Counted from the first letter of the stretch, positions 19,095-28,279 are shown. The stretch is DNA of 64,000 nucleotides from Bacteroidota bacterium (GCA_018267095.1 JAFDZC010000018.1:372001-436000), one strand, 5' to 3'. Program-made: numbers and translations. Notes: generated from the sequence alone by a model not told the origin.

Positions 19095-19718
19095 ATGAAA
19101 GCAGCCATTGAACGCGCAATACAAAACAGCTACAGTTATACCGCTTATCGCAACCTAGTTACCCAGTTGTTGGGTGAAGGAAAAGTCACCGGACATGAGC
19201 AATCTGCCGATTTATTGCATTATGCCGAGCTCAATGAAGTACGTATGAATCGATTGGATAAAACCATGCATGTAACTGATTCGGTACAAGAAAAATTGCA
19301 AAAACTACAGCAAAAATATATTTGGCTTGTATTGTCAGAAGGTTGGTGTGGCGATGCGGCGCAACTGGTTCCGATTATGGATAAAATGGCACAAGCTTCT
19401 CATCAAATTGAATTGCACATTGCTCTGCGCGATGACCACGATGATTTGATGCAACATTTTTTGACCAATGGCAGTAAATCAATCCCTAAACTCATCGTGC
19501 TCAAAGCCGATAACCTTGAAGTTTTGGGCAGTTGGGGACCGCGACCACAAGCCGCAGCTGAGCTTATCAAAGATTACAAAGAAAAACACGGGGTGGTGGA
19601 TCAAACCGCCAAAACCGAATTGCAATTGTGGTATTTACATGACAAAGGCGTCAGTACACAAGAGGAAATTACTGATTTGATGTTGCATTGTGAACAACTG
19701 AGTCTTCAAACTTGCTGA
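19095..19718 (+). CDS. Thioredoxin-family protein with a single active-site cysteine
   Basis: A 207-residue cytosolic protein without signal peptide. The thioredoxin-like part is centred on VLSEGWCGDAAQLVPIMDKM (about residues 80-99) with the cis-proline loop KSIPKLIV further on. It resembles the Thioredoxin_9 group. The usual CxxC is WCGDA here, so only one cysteine remains at the site, arguing against ordinary disulphide exchange. Its last 50 nt overlap the 3' end of truB on the other strand. Function unknown. Confidence 0.75.
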   Translation: MKAAIERAIQNSYSYTAYRNLVTQLLGEGKVTGHEQSADLLHYAELNEVRMNRLDKTMHVTDSVQEKLQKLQQKYIWLVLSEGWCGDAAQLVPIMDKMAQASHQIELHIALRDDHDDLMQHFLTNGSKSIPKLIVLKADNLEVLGSWGPRPQAAAELIKDYKEKHGVVDQTAKTELQLWYLHDKGVSTQEEITDLMLHCEQLSLQTC

Positions 19719-20379
19719 TTTCAAACGCATTTACCACTGAATAATCGCCGATTTTGGTGCGGCGCAACGCGGTTAAATGCGCCCCTGAATTCAGCGCTAA
19801 GCCAAAATCATAAGCAAGTGAACGAATGTAGGTTCCTTTGCTGCATACTACCCTGAAATCAACTTCAGGCATGGCAATACGCGTGATTTTAAATTCGTGA
19901 ATCACAGTTTTACGCGCGGAAATTTCAACAGTTTCACCGGCGCGAGCGTGTTCGTATAAACGCTTACCGTCTTTTTTGATGGCCGAAAAAATAGGCGGTT
20001 TCTGATCGATTTCGCCCGTGAATTGTTCGGTGGTTTTTAAAATGAGTTCGTCCGAGATATGATCCGTGTCAAAACGCGCATCAATTTCGGTTTCTAAGTC
20101 ATACGATGGCGTAGTGGCGCCGATGTAAAAAGTGCCGGTATATTCTTTGACTTGTCCTTGAATTTCGGGGATTTTTTTGGTGAATTTACCTGTACAAACA
20201 ATCAGCAACCCAGTGGCCAAAGGATCTAAAGTGCCTGCGTGGCCAATTTTGATTTTCTTGAGGCCCAACTTGCTTTTGAGCACCCATTTCATTTTATTGA
20301 CTGCCTGAAACGAGCTCCAATGCAAAGGTTTGTCGATTAAAAGCACTTGACCGTTTGTGAAATCTTCGGCTGAAATCAT
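19669..20379 (-). CDS. truB: tRNA pseudouridine-55 synthase
   Basis: A 236-residue enzyme that makes pseudouridine 55 in the T loop of tRNAs. Motifs: [39 protein letters not shown] (with the catalytic Asp of GTLDP) and [17 protein letters not shown]. Its start overlaps the uppP stop by 4 nt (ATGA), showing coupling in the ftsX-DUF3098-uppP-truB operon. It lacks a C-terminal PUA-like extension, as short TruBs do. Confidence 0.96.
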   Translation of the reverse strand: MISAEDFTNGQVLLIDKPLHWSSFQAVNKMKWVLKSKLGLKKIKIGHAGTLDPLATGLLIVCTGKFTKKIPEIQGQVKEYTGTFYIGATTPSYDLETEIDARFDTDHISDELILKTTEQFTGEIDQKPPIFSAIKKDGKRLYEHARAGETVEISARKTVIHEFKITRIAMPEVDFRVVCSKGTYIRSLAYDFGLALNSGAHLTALRRTKIGDYSVVNAFEISKFEDSVVHNATSNQ

Positions 20380-21161
20380 AACACAGAAAGCGGATGAACA
20401 AAAAAGTGAATCAACAGTAAAATAAGTCCGACTACAATTCGGTAATAACCAAAAACTTTAAATCCATGTTTGCTCAGATAACCAATAAAGGTTTTAATGG
20501 CCAACATCGCTACAATAAAAGCCACGACATTGCCAATGATGAGCAATTGGGTTTGTTCTCCGGTCAAAACCAGGCCGTCTTTGTAGTAATCATAACATTT
20601 TTTTACCGTCGCGCCCAACATGGTCGGAACCGCCAAAAAGAATGAAAACTCAGCAGCGGCTGTGCGCGATAATTTCTGACTCATACCGCCCACAATGCTG
20701 GCTCCGCTGCGCGAAACACCCGGAATCATGGCCAAACACTGAAAAAGTCCAATTTTAAAACCTTTGATATAAGTGATTTCGGTTTCTTGTGCTTGTCCGA
20801 ACCAATCGTCTACTTTTAAAAGTAAAACGCCACCCGCCAAAAGCGATATAGCCACAGTAACCGGATTCTCGAGCAAAGCGTCGATTTTTTTATTGAAAAT
20901 CAATCCCAAAACCACCGCCGGAATAAAAGCAACCAAAAGTTTAAAGTAAAAATCCAGCGTCTGTAAAAAGCGTTTGAAGTACAAAACCAATACTGATAAA
21001 ATGGCACCGAGTTGAATCACGATGGTAAAAAGTTTCGTAAACTCTTCGTGTTCAATGCCAAAAAACGAGCTGGCAATAATCATGTGGCCGGTAGAAGACA
21101 CGGGTAAAAATTCGGTAATGCCTTCAATAATCGCCAATACCAACGCTTGTAATGTATTCAT
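20376..21161 (-). CDS. uppP: Undecaprenyl-diphosphatase (BacA family)
   Basis: Integral membrane enzyme of 261 residues that dephosphorylates undecaprenyl pyrophosphate, recycling the carrier lipid for peptidoglycan. Signature motifs: [19 protein letters not shown] at the N-terminus (catalytic Glu-rich motif) and [16 protein letters not shown] in the middle; about eight helices. Overproduction is known to give bacitracin resistance in other bacteria. Third gene of the ftsX operon. Confidence 0.97.
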   Translation of the reverse strand: MNTLQALVLAIIEGITEFLPVSSTGHMIIASSFFGIEHEEFTKLFTIVIQLGAILSVLVLYFKRFLQTLDFYFKLLVAFIPAVVLGLIFNKKIDALLENPVTVAISLLAGGVLLLKVDDWFGQAQETEITYIKGFKIGLFQCLAMIPGVSRSGASIVGGMSQKLSRTAAAEFSFFLAVPTMLGATVKKCYDYYKDGLVLTGEQTQLLIIGNVVAFIVAMLAIKTFIGYLSKHGFKVFGYYRIVVGLILLLIHFFVHPLSVL

Positions 21162-21185
21162 GGAGTTGAATTTTAAACCTAAAGA

Positions 21186-21434
21186 TTATTCGGCTTTTTT
21201 AGGATTTTTCAAAATCGAATAAATGGTGATGCCAAAACCAATCAAAACGGTGGTGGGCGCCAAGCGGATTCTTCTGAAATCAAAAACCGAATCGTTGAAC
21301 ACCTTCGGATCATCGCTACCACCGCCCGACATCAAAATAAAACCAACGGCAATCACCGCCAAACCAATAAGCAAAATTTTGTAATTGACTTTTTCAAAAA
21401 GAAATTCTTGTTTTTGTGGTTGATCTTCCTTCAT
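21186..21434 (-). CDS. DUF3098 small membrane protein
   Basis: An 82-residue protein with two hydrophobic segments separated by a short loop containing SGGGSDDPKVFNDSVFDFRR, the pattern of the Bacteroidota DUF3098 family. It lies between ftsX and uppP, 6 nt from ftsX, a conserved location in this phylum, which suggests a role in division or cell-wall export; the function has not been shown. Confidence 0.85.
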   Translation of the reverse strand: MKEDQPQKQEFLFEKVNYKILLIGLAVIAVGFILMSGGGSDDPKVFNDSVFDFRRIRLAPTTVLIGFGITIYSILKNPKKAE

Positions 21435-21440
21435 AACAAA

Positions 21441-22328
21441 TTAGTATAAATCGTCGGTTCTTAAATTCAAATAACGCTGAGTCGCAAAAAATGTACTGAT
21501 CCACGAAAGCAAAATCCCGACCGCCAGCACACCGCCCAAAACAGCGGCAATCATGGCCGGGTTGCCCAGAATATCTAAGCTAGGGAAGTTGTTATCTACA
21601 TACATGAGTGTGCCAACCAAAGCCAAAACAGCCAACACCGCGGCAATAAAGCCCAAACGAATGCTGCGCCAAATAAACGGTTTGCGGATGAACGATTTGG
21701 TCGCGCCCACCATTTGCATGGTTTTGATGATAAATCGGTTTGAGTAAATAGACAAACGCATCGAACTGTTGATGAGCAAAATGGCAATAAGCGCCAAAAT
21801 TCCACTCACAATGAGCATCCACATACTGACTTTGTTGATGTTGTCGTTTACCAAACTCACCAATTGTTTGTCATACACCACATCGGCCACCATTTCATTG
21901 GCTCTGAAACGGCTTTCAATTTTTCGAATATTCGGCAAATCAATATAATCGGCTTTGAGGTGAATATCAAAAGAATTTTGCAACGGATTTGCACCCAAAA
22001 AAGTCATGAAATCTTCACCAATAATCTCCGTATGTTGTTTCGCGGCTTGCTCTTTGGTCACAAACTCGCTGCTTTTAACAAATTTGGCTATTTTAAGTTC
22101 TTGCGCAAAAGCGCTCGTCACACTGTCAGTCGCCTCGTTTTTAAAAAACACCGTCATGACAATGTTTTCTTTAAAATCGTCCGATAATTTTTTTGAATTG
22201 ATGATGAACAATCCCAAAATTCCCAACAGGAACAGTACCAAAAACATACTCAAGACCACCGAAAAATAAGAAGATATCAGTCGTCGCTTTTGAAATTTTT
22301 CAAATGAAGAACTCATAGATGCATACAA
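21441..22328 (-). CDS. ftsX: Cell division protein FtsX, permease-like
   Basis: A 295-residue membrane protein of the FtsE-FtsX complex, which controls peptidoglycan hydrolases at the septum. Topology: one helix near residue 25 (VVLSMFLVLFLLGILGLFII), a roughly 130-residue periplasmic domain, then three helices with the FtsX-like motif RFIIKTMQMVGATKSFIRKPF. FtsE is not adjacent. First gene of the four-gene operon with DUF3098, uppP and truB. Confidence 0.94.
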   Translation of the reverse strand: MYASMSSSFEKFQKRRLISSYFSVVLSMFLVLFLLGILGLFIINSKKLSDDFKENIVMTVFFKNEATDSVTSAFAQELKIAKFVKSSEFVTKEQAAKQHTEIIGEDFMTFLGANPLQNSFDIHLKADYIDLPNIRKIESRFRANEMVADVVYDKQLVSLVNDNINKVSMWMLIVSGILALIAILLINSSMRLSIYSNRFIIKTMQMVGATKSFIRKPFIWRSIRLGFIAAVLAVLALVGTLMYVDNNFPSLDILGNPAMIAAVLGGVLAVGILLSWISTFFATQRYLNLRTDDLY

Positions 22329-22384
22329 TTATGGCGTAAAAGTAAGAAACAATTTGATTCCGCACAGATTCTCCGGTTAAAGTT

Positions 22385-22413
22385 TTGACTTTCGTCTAAT
22401 AAGCGTAAATTTG
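22385..22413 (+). promoter_or_regulatory. Promoter of leuS
   Basis: TTG (22385-22387) within TTTTGAC, 18 nt spacer, TAAATTTG (22406-22413). If used, leuS has a leader of about 200 nt that contains repeat copy C. Confidence 0.5.
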
Positions 22414-22452
22414 CCCTCGGTTTTTAGTAGCCAAAGCCTTGAACTACGCGCT

Positions 22453-22528
22453 TTAAGGCCGCCCGCTATTCACTGCAATCTGCCTCGCCAACATGGCTCG
22501 GCAGGATTTCCGTTGCTATCGGGGCTAA
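22453..22528 (+). repeat. Dispersed hairpin element, copy C
   Basis: Left arm CGCCCGCTATTCACTGCAATC, core TGCC-tc-GCC pairing with GGC-tc-GGCA around a 5-base loop, right arm GGATTTCCGTTGCTATCGGG then GCTAA. It lies in the 290-bp gap between divergent ftsX and leuS, probably within the leuS leader. The left end GAAGC is not preserved. Nothing else is recognisable in this gap. Confidence 0.7.
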
Positions 22529-22618
22529 AAATCAAAAACGCATATTCGCCGGAAGCTTTAATCCCGTGCGCCAAACATAAATCAACCATAATTCAACTGT
22601 CTTTGCGACAGCCATCAC

Positions 22619-25453
22619 ATGAAATATCATCCGAACGAAATCGAAACCAAATGGCAAAAATATTGGGCACAGCACCAAACCTTTGCCGCTACTAACAACG
22701 CCGAAAAACCAAAATATTATGTCTTAGATATGTTTCCGTATCCATCGGGCGCCGGATTACACGTCGGGCATCCGCTGGGCTACATTGCTTCAGATATTTA
22801 TGCACGCTTCAAGCGTCATCAAGGTTTTAATGTGTTGCATCCGATGGGTTATGATTCATTTGGTTTGCCGGCCGAGCAATACGCTATTCAAACAGGACAG
22901 CATCCCGAAAAAACCACGCGCGAGAACATTGCTCGTTACCGCGAACAACTCGATAAAATTGGTTTTTCGTTTGATTGGAGCCGCGAAGTACGTACTTCCA
23001 ACCCCGATTATTACCAACATACCCAATGGATTTTCATCCAATTATTTGAGTCGTATTACTGTTACGATACGCAAAAAGCATTGCCTATTTCTGAGTTGGT
23101 GGCCGCTTTTGAGAAAAACGGAAACGCCCAAATCAATGCGGCGTGCGACGATGATGTGCCAGTTTTCACCGCTCAAGAATGGAACGCATTTTCGGCTGAA
23201 GAACAACAAAAAATATTGCTGCAATACCGTTTGACTTATTTGGCCGAAACCGAAGTCAATTGGTGTCCGGCGCTCGGAACCGTTTTGGCCAACGACGAAA
23301 TTGTCAACGGCGTATCCGAACGCGGCGGTCATCCGGTCATCCGCAAAAAAATGACCCAATGGTCGATGCGTATTTCGGCCTATGCCGAGCGTTTGTTGCA
23401 AGGTTTGGACGAAATTGATTGGACCGAATCGCTCAAAGAAGCCCAACGCAATTGGATCGGAAAATCGGTCGGTGCCAGTGTTCGTTTTCAACTTCAAGAC
23501 AACAATCAATTCATCGAAGTTTTTACCACACGCCCTGATACAATTTTTGGAGTAACCTTTATGACTTTGGCGCCCGAGCACGAACTTGTGGCTCAAATCA
23601 CCACGCCCGAGCAAAAAGCTGTGGTTGAAGCCTACATCGAAGCAACCGCTAAGCGTTCAGAGCGCGAGCGTATGGCCGATGTCAAAACCATTTCTGGGGT
23701 GTTTACCGGTGCTTATGCCGTGCATCCGTTTACCCAAGAACGCATTCCGGTTTGGATTGGCGATTACGTTTTGGCCGGTTACGGAACCGGAGCCGTCATG
23801 GCTGTTCCGGCGGGCGATGAGCGCGATTATGCCTTTGCGAATTTCTTTAAAGGAAGCTTGGGCATGCCCGAGATTAAAAACATTTTCAACCAAGATATTT
23901 CGCAGGCTGCTTATGCTGACAAAGTTGGTTTTGAACTCATTAACTCTGACTTTTTAAATGGCTTAGATTACAAAGCAGCCACCAAAAAAATCATTGAAGC
24001 ACTCGAGCAAATCGGTGCCGGAAAAGCCAAAATCAACTATCGTTTGCGCGATGCGGTTTTTTCGCGTCAGCGCTATTGGGGCGAGCCGTTTCCGGTATAT
24101 TACGTCAACGGATTGCCGCAGATGATTGCCGCAGAACACCTGCCGATTGTGCTTCCGGAAGTAGAAAAATATTTGCCTACCGAAGACGGACAACCGCCAC
24201 TGGGTAACTCAGCGCAGTGGGCTTGGTCAACCGTTGAAAACAAGGTTGTCGCCAATGATTTGATTGACCACCAAACCGTATTTCCGTTAGAGCTCAACAC
24301 CATGCCGGGTTGGGCGGGCAGTTCATGGTATTGGATGCGTTATATGGATGCGCACAACGCTGGGGAGTTTGCTTCGGCCGAGGCCTTAAACTATTGGCAA
24401 AATGTCGATTTGTACATCGGTGGTAGCGAACACGCCACCGGGCATTTGTTGTATGCGCGTTTTTGGAATAAATTCCTTAAAGACCGCGGTTTTGCCCCCA
24501 CCGAAGAACCGTTTAAAAAGCTCATCAACCAAGGAATGATTTTGGGGATGAGTGCGTTTGTGTATCGCAGTGAAGATTCTAAAAAACTATATTCTAAAGG
24601 ATTAATTGCTGGTCAAAATGTACATCCAATTCACGTTGACCTTTCAGTCATCAACGACATTACCAATGAATTGGATATTGAAGCGTTCAAGAATCATCCG
24701 TTGTATTCAGATTATAAAGATGCCGAATTCATGCTTGAAGACGGCAAATACATCGTCGGTCGCGAAGTCGAAAAAATGTCCAAATCCAAATACAACGTCG
24801 TCAATCCGGATGACATTTGTACCGAATACGGCGCCGACACTTTGCGTTTGTACGAAATGTTTCTCGGGCCGCTCGAACAAGCCAAACCATGGAACACCGC
24901 CGGCATCACCGGAGTTTTTGGCTTCTTAAAAAAACTGTGGCGTTTGTATTTTGACGATAACGGATTGGTCGTGACCGATGAGGAACCAACGGCTGAGATG
25001 TATAAATCGCTGCACAAAACCATCAAAAAAGTCACCGAAGACATCGACAACTTTTCGTTCAACACTTCGGTGTCACAGTTTATGATTTGCGTCAATGAAC
25101 TCAGCCAACAAAAGTGCCACCACCACGCTATTTTAGAGCCGCTGGCTGTTTTGGTTTCGCCTTATGCGCCGCATATTGCCGAAGAATTATGGAGCCAATT
25201 GGGTCATGAAGGTTCGGTATCGCAGGTGGCCTTCCCGAAATATGAAGAAAAATATTTGGTCGAAAGCGAGAAAGAATATCCGGTTTCGTTCAACGGAAAA
25301 ATGCGTTTTACGCTCAAACTGCCGCTTGATTTAACGCCGGCGCAAATTGAAGCCATCGTCATGGCTGATGAACGCACCCAACAGCAATTGCAAGGACGCA
25401 CGCCGAATAAGGTGATTATTGTTCCGGGTAAAATCATCAACTTGGTGGGTTAA
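22619..25453 (+). CDS. leuS: Leucine--tRNA ligase
   Basis: Class Ia synthetase of 944 residues. HIGH motif is HVGH within PYPSGAGLHVGHPLGY (near residue 50) and KMSKS is at about residue 719. The CP1 editing domain shows FTTRPDTIFGVTFMTLAPEH and GTGAVMAVPAGDERDYAFA. An extra stretch of some 55 residues (about 145-200) precedes the zinc-binding knuckle; there NWCP is kept but the partner cysteines of the usual knuckle are not (ALGTVLANDE...SERGGHP). It charges tRNA-Leu. Confidence 0.97.
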   Translation: MKYHPNEIETKWQKYWAQHQTFAATNNAEKPKYYVLDMFPYPSGAGLHVGHPLGYIASDIYARFKRHQGFNVLHPMGYDSFGLPAEQYAIQTGQHPEKTTRENIARYREQLDKIGFSFDWSREVRTSNPDYYQHTQWIFIQLFESYYCYDTQKALPISELVAAFEKNGNAQINAACDDDVPVFTAQEWNAFSAEEQQKILLQYRLTYLAETEVNWCPALGTVLANDEIVNGVSERGGHPVIRKKMTQWSMRISAYAERLLQGLDEIDWTESLKEAQRNWIGKSVGASVRFQLQDNNQFIEVFTTRPDTIFGVTFMTLAPEHELVAQITTPEQKAVVEAYIEATAKRSERERMADVKTISGVFTGAYAVHPFTQERIPVWIGDYVLAGYGTGAVMAVPAGDERDYAFANFFKGSLGMPEIKNIFNQDISQAAYADKVGFELINSDFLNGLDYKAATKKIIEALEQIGAGKAKINYRLRDAVFSRQRYWGEPFPVYYVNGLPQMIAAEHLPIVLPEVEKYLPTEDGQPPLGNSAQWAWSTVENKVVANDLIDHQTVFPLELNTMPGWAGSSWYWMRYMDAHNAGEFASAEALNYWQNVDLYIGGSEHATGHLLYARFWNKFLKDRGFAPTEEPFKKLINQGMILGMSAFVYRSEDSKKLYSKGLIAGQNVHPIHVDLSVINDITNELDIEAFKNHPLYSDYKDAEFMLEDGKYIVGREVEKMSKSKYNVVNPDDICTEYGADTLRLYEMFLGPLEQAKPWNTAGITGVFGFLKKLWRLYFDDNGLVVTDEEPTAEMYKSLHKTIKKVTEDIDNFSFNTSVSQFMICVNELSQQKCHHHAILEPLAVLVSPYAPHIAEELWSQLGHEGSVSQVAFPKYEEKYLVESEKEYPVSFNGKMRFTLKLPLDLTPAQIEAIVMADERTQQQLQGRTPNKVIIVPGKIINLVG

Positions 25454-25546
25454 AACCTGACAAAATTGCATGAAATGTTAAGCCTAAGTCAAATGGCTTG
25501 TAATTTGACAACCAATGCGTACTTTTAAAAACTAAAAAATATAATT

Positions 25547-26215
25547 ATGTTACTATTAGGAGGTCTTATTATGTTGGTGAGCTGGCTTGTAAGCTACCGA
25601 CTCAAAAGCAAATTTGAACAATATTCTGAATTGCATTTGCAAAATGGCATGTCCGGAAAAGAAATCGCCGAGAAAATGCTTGCCGACCACGGAATCTATG
25701 ACGTTCAAGTGATTTCAGTCGAAGGACAACTTACCGATCACTACAACCCAACCGACAAAACGGTCAACCTGAGTGAGGCAGTATATAACCAACGCAACGC
25801 TGCGGCAGCTGCGGTCGCTGCGCATGAATGTGGTCATGCCGTGCAACACGCCCAAGCCTATAGCTGGCTCGAGATGCGTTCTAAATTGGTGCCGGTGGTA
25901 TCGGTTGCTTCTAACTGGGTTCAATGGATTTTGATTGCAGGTATCTTGATGATTCGCACTTTTCCATCTTTGTTATTGGTCGGAATTGTGCTTTTTGCCG
26001 CGACTACTTTGTTTTCGATCATCACTTTGCCTGTCGAGTATGACGCGAGTAACCGCGCCTTGGCTTGGCTTGAAAACAAACACATGCTTACCCAACAAGA
26101 GCAAGCCGGCGCTCAAGATGCCCTTAAATGGGCCGCGCGTACTTATGTGGTAGCAGCTATTGGTTCGATAGCGACCTTGCTTTATTATATAATGGTATAC
26201 ACCAACCGTCGATAA
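25547..26215 (+). CDS. Zinc metallopeptidase, YugP family
   Basis: A 222-residue membrane-bound protease with catalytic motif HECGHAVQH near residue 90, preceded by LTDHYNPTDKTVNLSE as in the neutral zinc metallopeptidase family 2 (YugP). Hydrophobic segments at the N-terminus and at about residues 125-160 and 200-215. Substrates are unknown. The next gene starts 4 nt after its stop. Confidence 0.92.
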   Translation: MLLLGGLIMLVSWLVSYRLKSKFEQYSELHLQNGMSGKEIAEKMLADHGIYDVQVISVEGQLTDHYNPTDKTVNLSEAVYNQRNAAAAAVAAHECGHAVQHAQAYSWLEMRSKLVPVVSVASNWVQWILIAGILMIRTFPSLLLVGIVLFAATTLFSIITLPVEYDASNRALAWLENKHMLTQQEQAGAQDALKWAARTYVVAAIGSIATLLYYIMVYTNRR

Positions 26216-26219
26216 ATAA

Positions 26220-27734
26220 ATGAACATGAAAAAACTCGTTGGCTGCTTTATACTTTTGTCTGGTCTGTTGAGCGTTCAGGCGCAATCACCAACAGTGGTC
26301 TGGCAAAAACTATACGGCGGATCAGGTGAAGAGATTGCCAACAAAGTAAAACAAACGGTCGATGGCGGCTACATTGTGGCGGGCTACACTACTTCTTCAA
26401 ATGGAGATGTTACCAGTAACCATGGCAATTATGATTATTGGGTGCTCAAGCTAGATGCAACTGGAGCTATCGAGTGGCAAAAAACTTATGGAGGAACCTT
26501 TGATGATAGAGCTAATGATGTAGAACAAACTTCAGACGGAGGTTATATAGTGGTTGGGGTTTCAGAATCAACCAACGGTGATATTACCAATTACAGAGGC
26601 GATAAAGATTTCTGGGTTTTAAAACTGTCAGCCGACGGAACCATTGAATGGCAAAAAAAATACGGTGGTGACGATAAAGAAACTGCCTATAGTGTTAAAC
26701 AAACCACCGATGGCGGATATATTGTGGCCGGGAATTGTTATTCATACGACAATACTATTTTGCCGGTCAATGGAGATGTAATAGGTTTTCACGGTTTCAC
26801 CGATGGTTGGGTTATCAAGCTCAGCAATGCAGGTGTCATTGAATGGCAAAAGTGTCTGGGGGGCACAAGTATTGACGACTTTTTTAAAGTTCAACTAACT
26901 TCTGATGGCGGTTACATCCTAACAGGCGATCACAGCGTATATAACTATTGGCTCGTAAAATTGGCAAACAATGGCGATTTGCAATGGGAAAAAATTTATG
27001 CAGATACCGACGATGCTCAAGATGTCATACCAACCTCAGACGGCGGTTATATTATGGTGGGTGATGTAGTTAGCCAGATTGGCAATGCAACCGGACACAA
27101 CTATGGCGTAATCAAAGTCAATAGTGTTGGAGATTATGAATGGAGAAAAGATTTCGGAGGCGACGGTTTTTTTGATATTGCCAAATCCATAAAACAGACT
27201 CCTGAAGGCGGATACATCATTGCCGGAGTTTCTGACTCTTCGTATAGCGGCAATGTCACCGGACCCAACAACGGTCAACAAGATGCTTGGTTGGTCAAAA
27301 TCACCAGTACCGGCGTTATTCAATGGCAAAAATGCTACGGAGGAACTTCTTATGATGGGGTCAGTACTATTCAATACACTTCAGATGGCGGTTACATCAT
27401 GGCTGGATTTGCTCAATCCAATACCGGAAATTTTGTGACCAATCACGGAGGTGCTGACATGTGGATTGTGAAGCTTGCGCCCGATAGTTTAGGTCTCGAA
27501 TCTTCAGAATTAGATGATTCTTCAGCGCTTTTTGCACCCAATCCGGCCGAGGAGAAAATTACCTTTTTACAAGAAGTTGATTCGGTTTCCCTGTATAGTA
27601 TCACCGGTGAGCTTTTGCTGGAAACCCGTCAAAAAACCAGAGAAATCAACCTGACCAACTTAGCCAAAGGGCATTATCTGCTCAATGTTCAAACCCCAAA
27701 AGGTTCGTACAAAACCAAGTTAATCAAAAAGTAA
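26220..27734 (+). CDS. Secreted seven-repeat protein with type IX sorting domain
   Basis: A 504-residue exported protein. A signal peptide (ending VQAQ, about residue 22) precedes seven repeats of 45-65 residues, each built as W-x-K-x-x-GG, then DGGYIVAG-like strand, then W-x-V-K-L; seven such units fit a seven-bladed beta propeller. Residues from about 435 form the type IX C-terminal sorting domain: FAPNPAEEKI, VSLYSITGELLLE and INLTNLAKGHYLLNV, ending in KLIKK. Such proteins cross the outer membrane through the Gld/Spr/Por system. Ligand unknown. A second ATG two codons downstream is possible. Confidence 0.9.
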   Translation: MNMKKLVGCFILLSGLLSVQAQSPTVVWQKLYGGSGEEIANKVKQTVDGGYIVAGYTTSSNGDVTSNHGNYDYWVLKLDATGAIEWQKTYGGTFDDRANDVEQTSDGGYIVVGVSESTNGDITNYRGDKDFWVLKLSADGTIEWQKKYGGDDKETAYSVKQTTDGGYIVAGNCYSYDNTILPVNGDVIGFHGFTDGWVIKLSNAGVIEWQKCLGGTSIDDFFKVQLTSDGGYILTGDHSVYNYWLVKLANNGDLQWEKIYADTDDAQDVIPTSDGGYIMVGDVVSQIGNATGHNYGVIKVNSVGDYEWRKDFGGDGFFDIAKSIKQTPEGGYIIAGVSDSSYSGNVTGPNNGQQDAWLVKITSTGVIQWQKCYGGTSYDGVSTIQYTSDGGYIMAGFAQSNTGNFVTNHGGADMWIVKLAPDSLGLESSELDDSSALFAPNPAEEKITFLQEVDSVSLYSITGELLLETRQKTREINLTNLAKGHYLLNVQTPKGSYKTKLIKK

Positions 27735-27752
27735 ATACAGAATAAAATAATC

Positions 27753-27784
27753 AATCCGCTTCATTTGAGGCGGATTTTTTTTTG
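27753..27784 (+). terminator. Terminator of the type IX cargo gene
   Basis: Stem AATCCGC / GCGGATT with a run of about ten T, 18 nt after the stop codon. Confidence 0.85.
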
Positions 27785-27891
27785 GCGTTGCGCGACCTTC
27801 GTTCCTCAGGTCCGCGCCGGGCTGTACGCCCTCGCAGCGCCTCATCCTTCGGCGCGAGCTCAAACAAGGCTGCCATCCCTAACGCAAGGAA
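27785..27891 (+). repeat. Dispersed hairpin element, divergent copy D
   Basis: GC-rich stretch between convergent genes. GGGCTGTACGCC matches the left-arm CTGCTGTACGC of copies A and I, and GGCTGCCATCCCTAAC resembles the right arm; AGCGCC and GGCGC can pair between them. It is too changed to be sure it is the same family. The rest of the gap to 27919 shows nothing. Confidence 0.4.
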
Positions 27892-27919
27892 TGCTTTGTG
27901 GTATCAATTACCTCGATGC

Positions 27920-28273
27920 TTAAATTACCTGATGTTTTAAGCCCCATTGCGCCAATGAATCAAGTGCAGGCAACAATTCTCTTCCGGCTTCAGTCAAGGT
28001 GTAAGTCACATGCGGAGGCATCACTTCAACCACTTGGCGCACCACCAACTGATCGGTTTCGAGTTGTTTGAGGTGTTGAATAAGCATTTTTTCGGTGATG
28101 GGTACAATGGCCTTTTTGAGTTCGCTGTAGCGTTTTTGACCATCGCGTAGATTCCATAAAATAAGTGGTTTCCAACGGCCGCCCAGTTTTTCTAAGGTAA
28201 AACTCACCGGACAAGCAATGGTAATTTGTTGCCGATTCTCGTGGTTGGTTGAGGTTTCTTTGATAGAATGCAT
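27920..28273 (-). CDS. HxlR-family transcriptional regulator
   Basis: A 117-residue winged-helix DNA-binding protein. Family pattern: ACPVSFTLEKLGGRWKPLIL with a conserved N-terminal Cys (about residue 21) that in some HxlR relatives senses reactive electrophiles or oxidants, then RYSELKKAIVPITEKMLIQH (recognition helix region) and VTYTLTEAGREL (wing). It is divergent from the NmrA-like gene, the usual arrangement of a local repressor and its target, and a perfect inverted repeat lies between them. Confidence 0.92.
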   Translation of the reverse strand: MHSIKETSTNHENRQQITIACPVSFTLEKLGGRWKPLILWNLRDGQKRYSELKKAIVPITEKMLIQHLKQLETDQLVVRQVVEVMPPHVTYTLTEAGRELLPALDSLAQWGLKHQVI

Positions 28274-28279
28274 TTCACA

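Noticed and set aside
23042-23614. 190-codon open frame on the minus strand within leuS
   Set aside because: Shadow of a strong coding sequence; no family resemblance and wrong strand for the codon pattern.
23586-23957. 123-codon open frame within leuS, + strand
   Set aside because: It lies entirely inside leuS in another frame, with no promoter and no recognisable domain.
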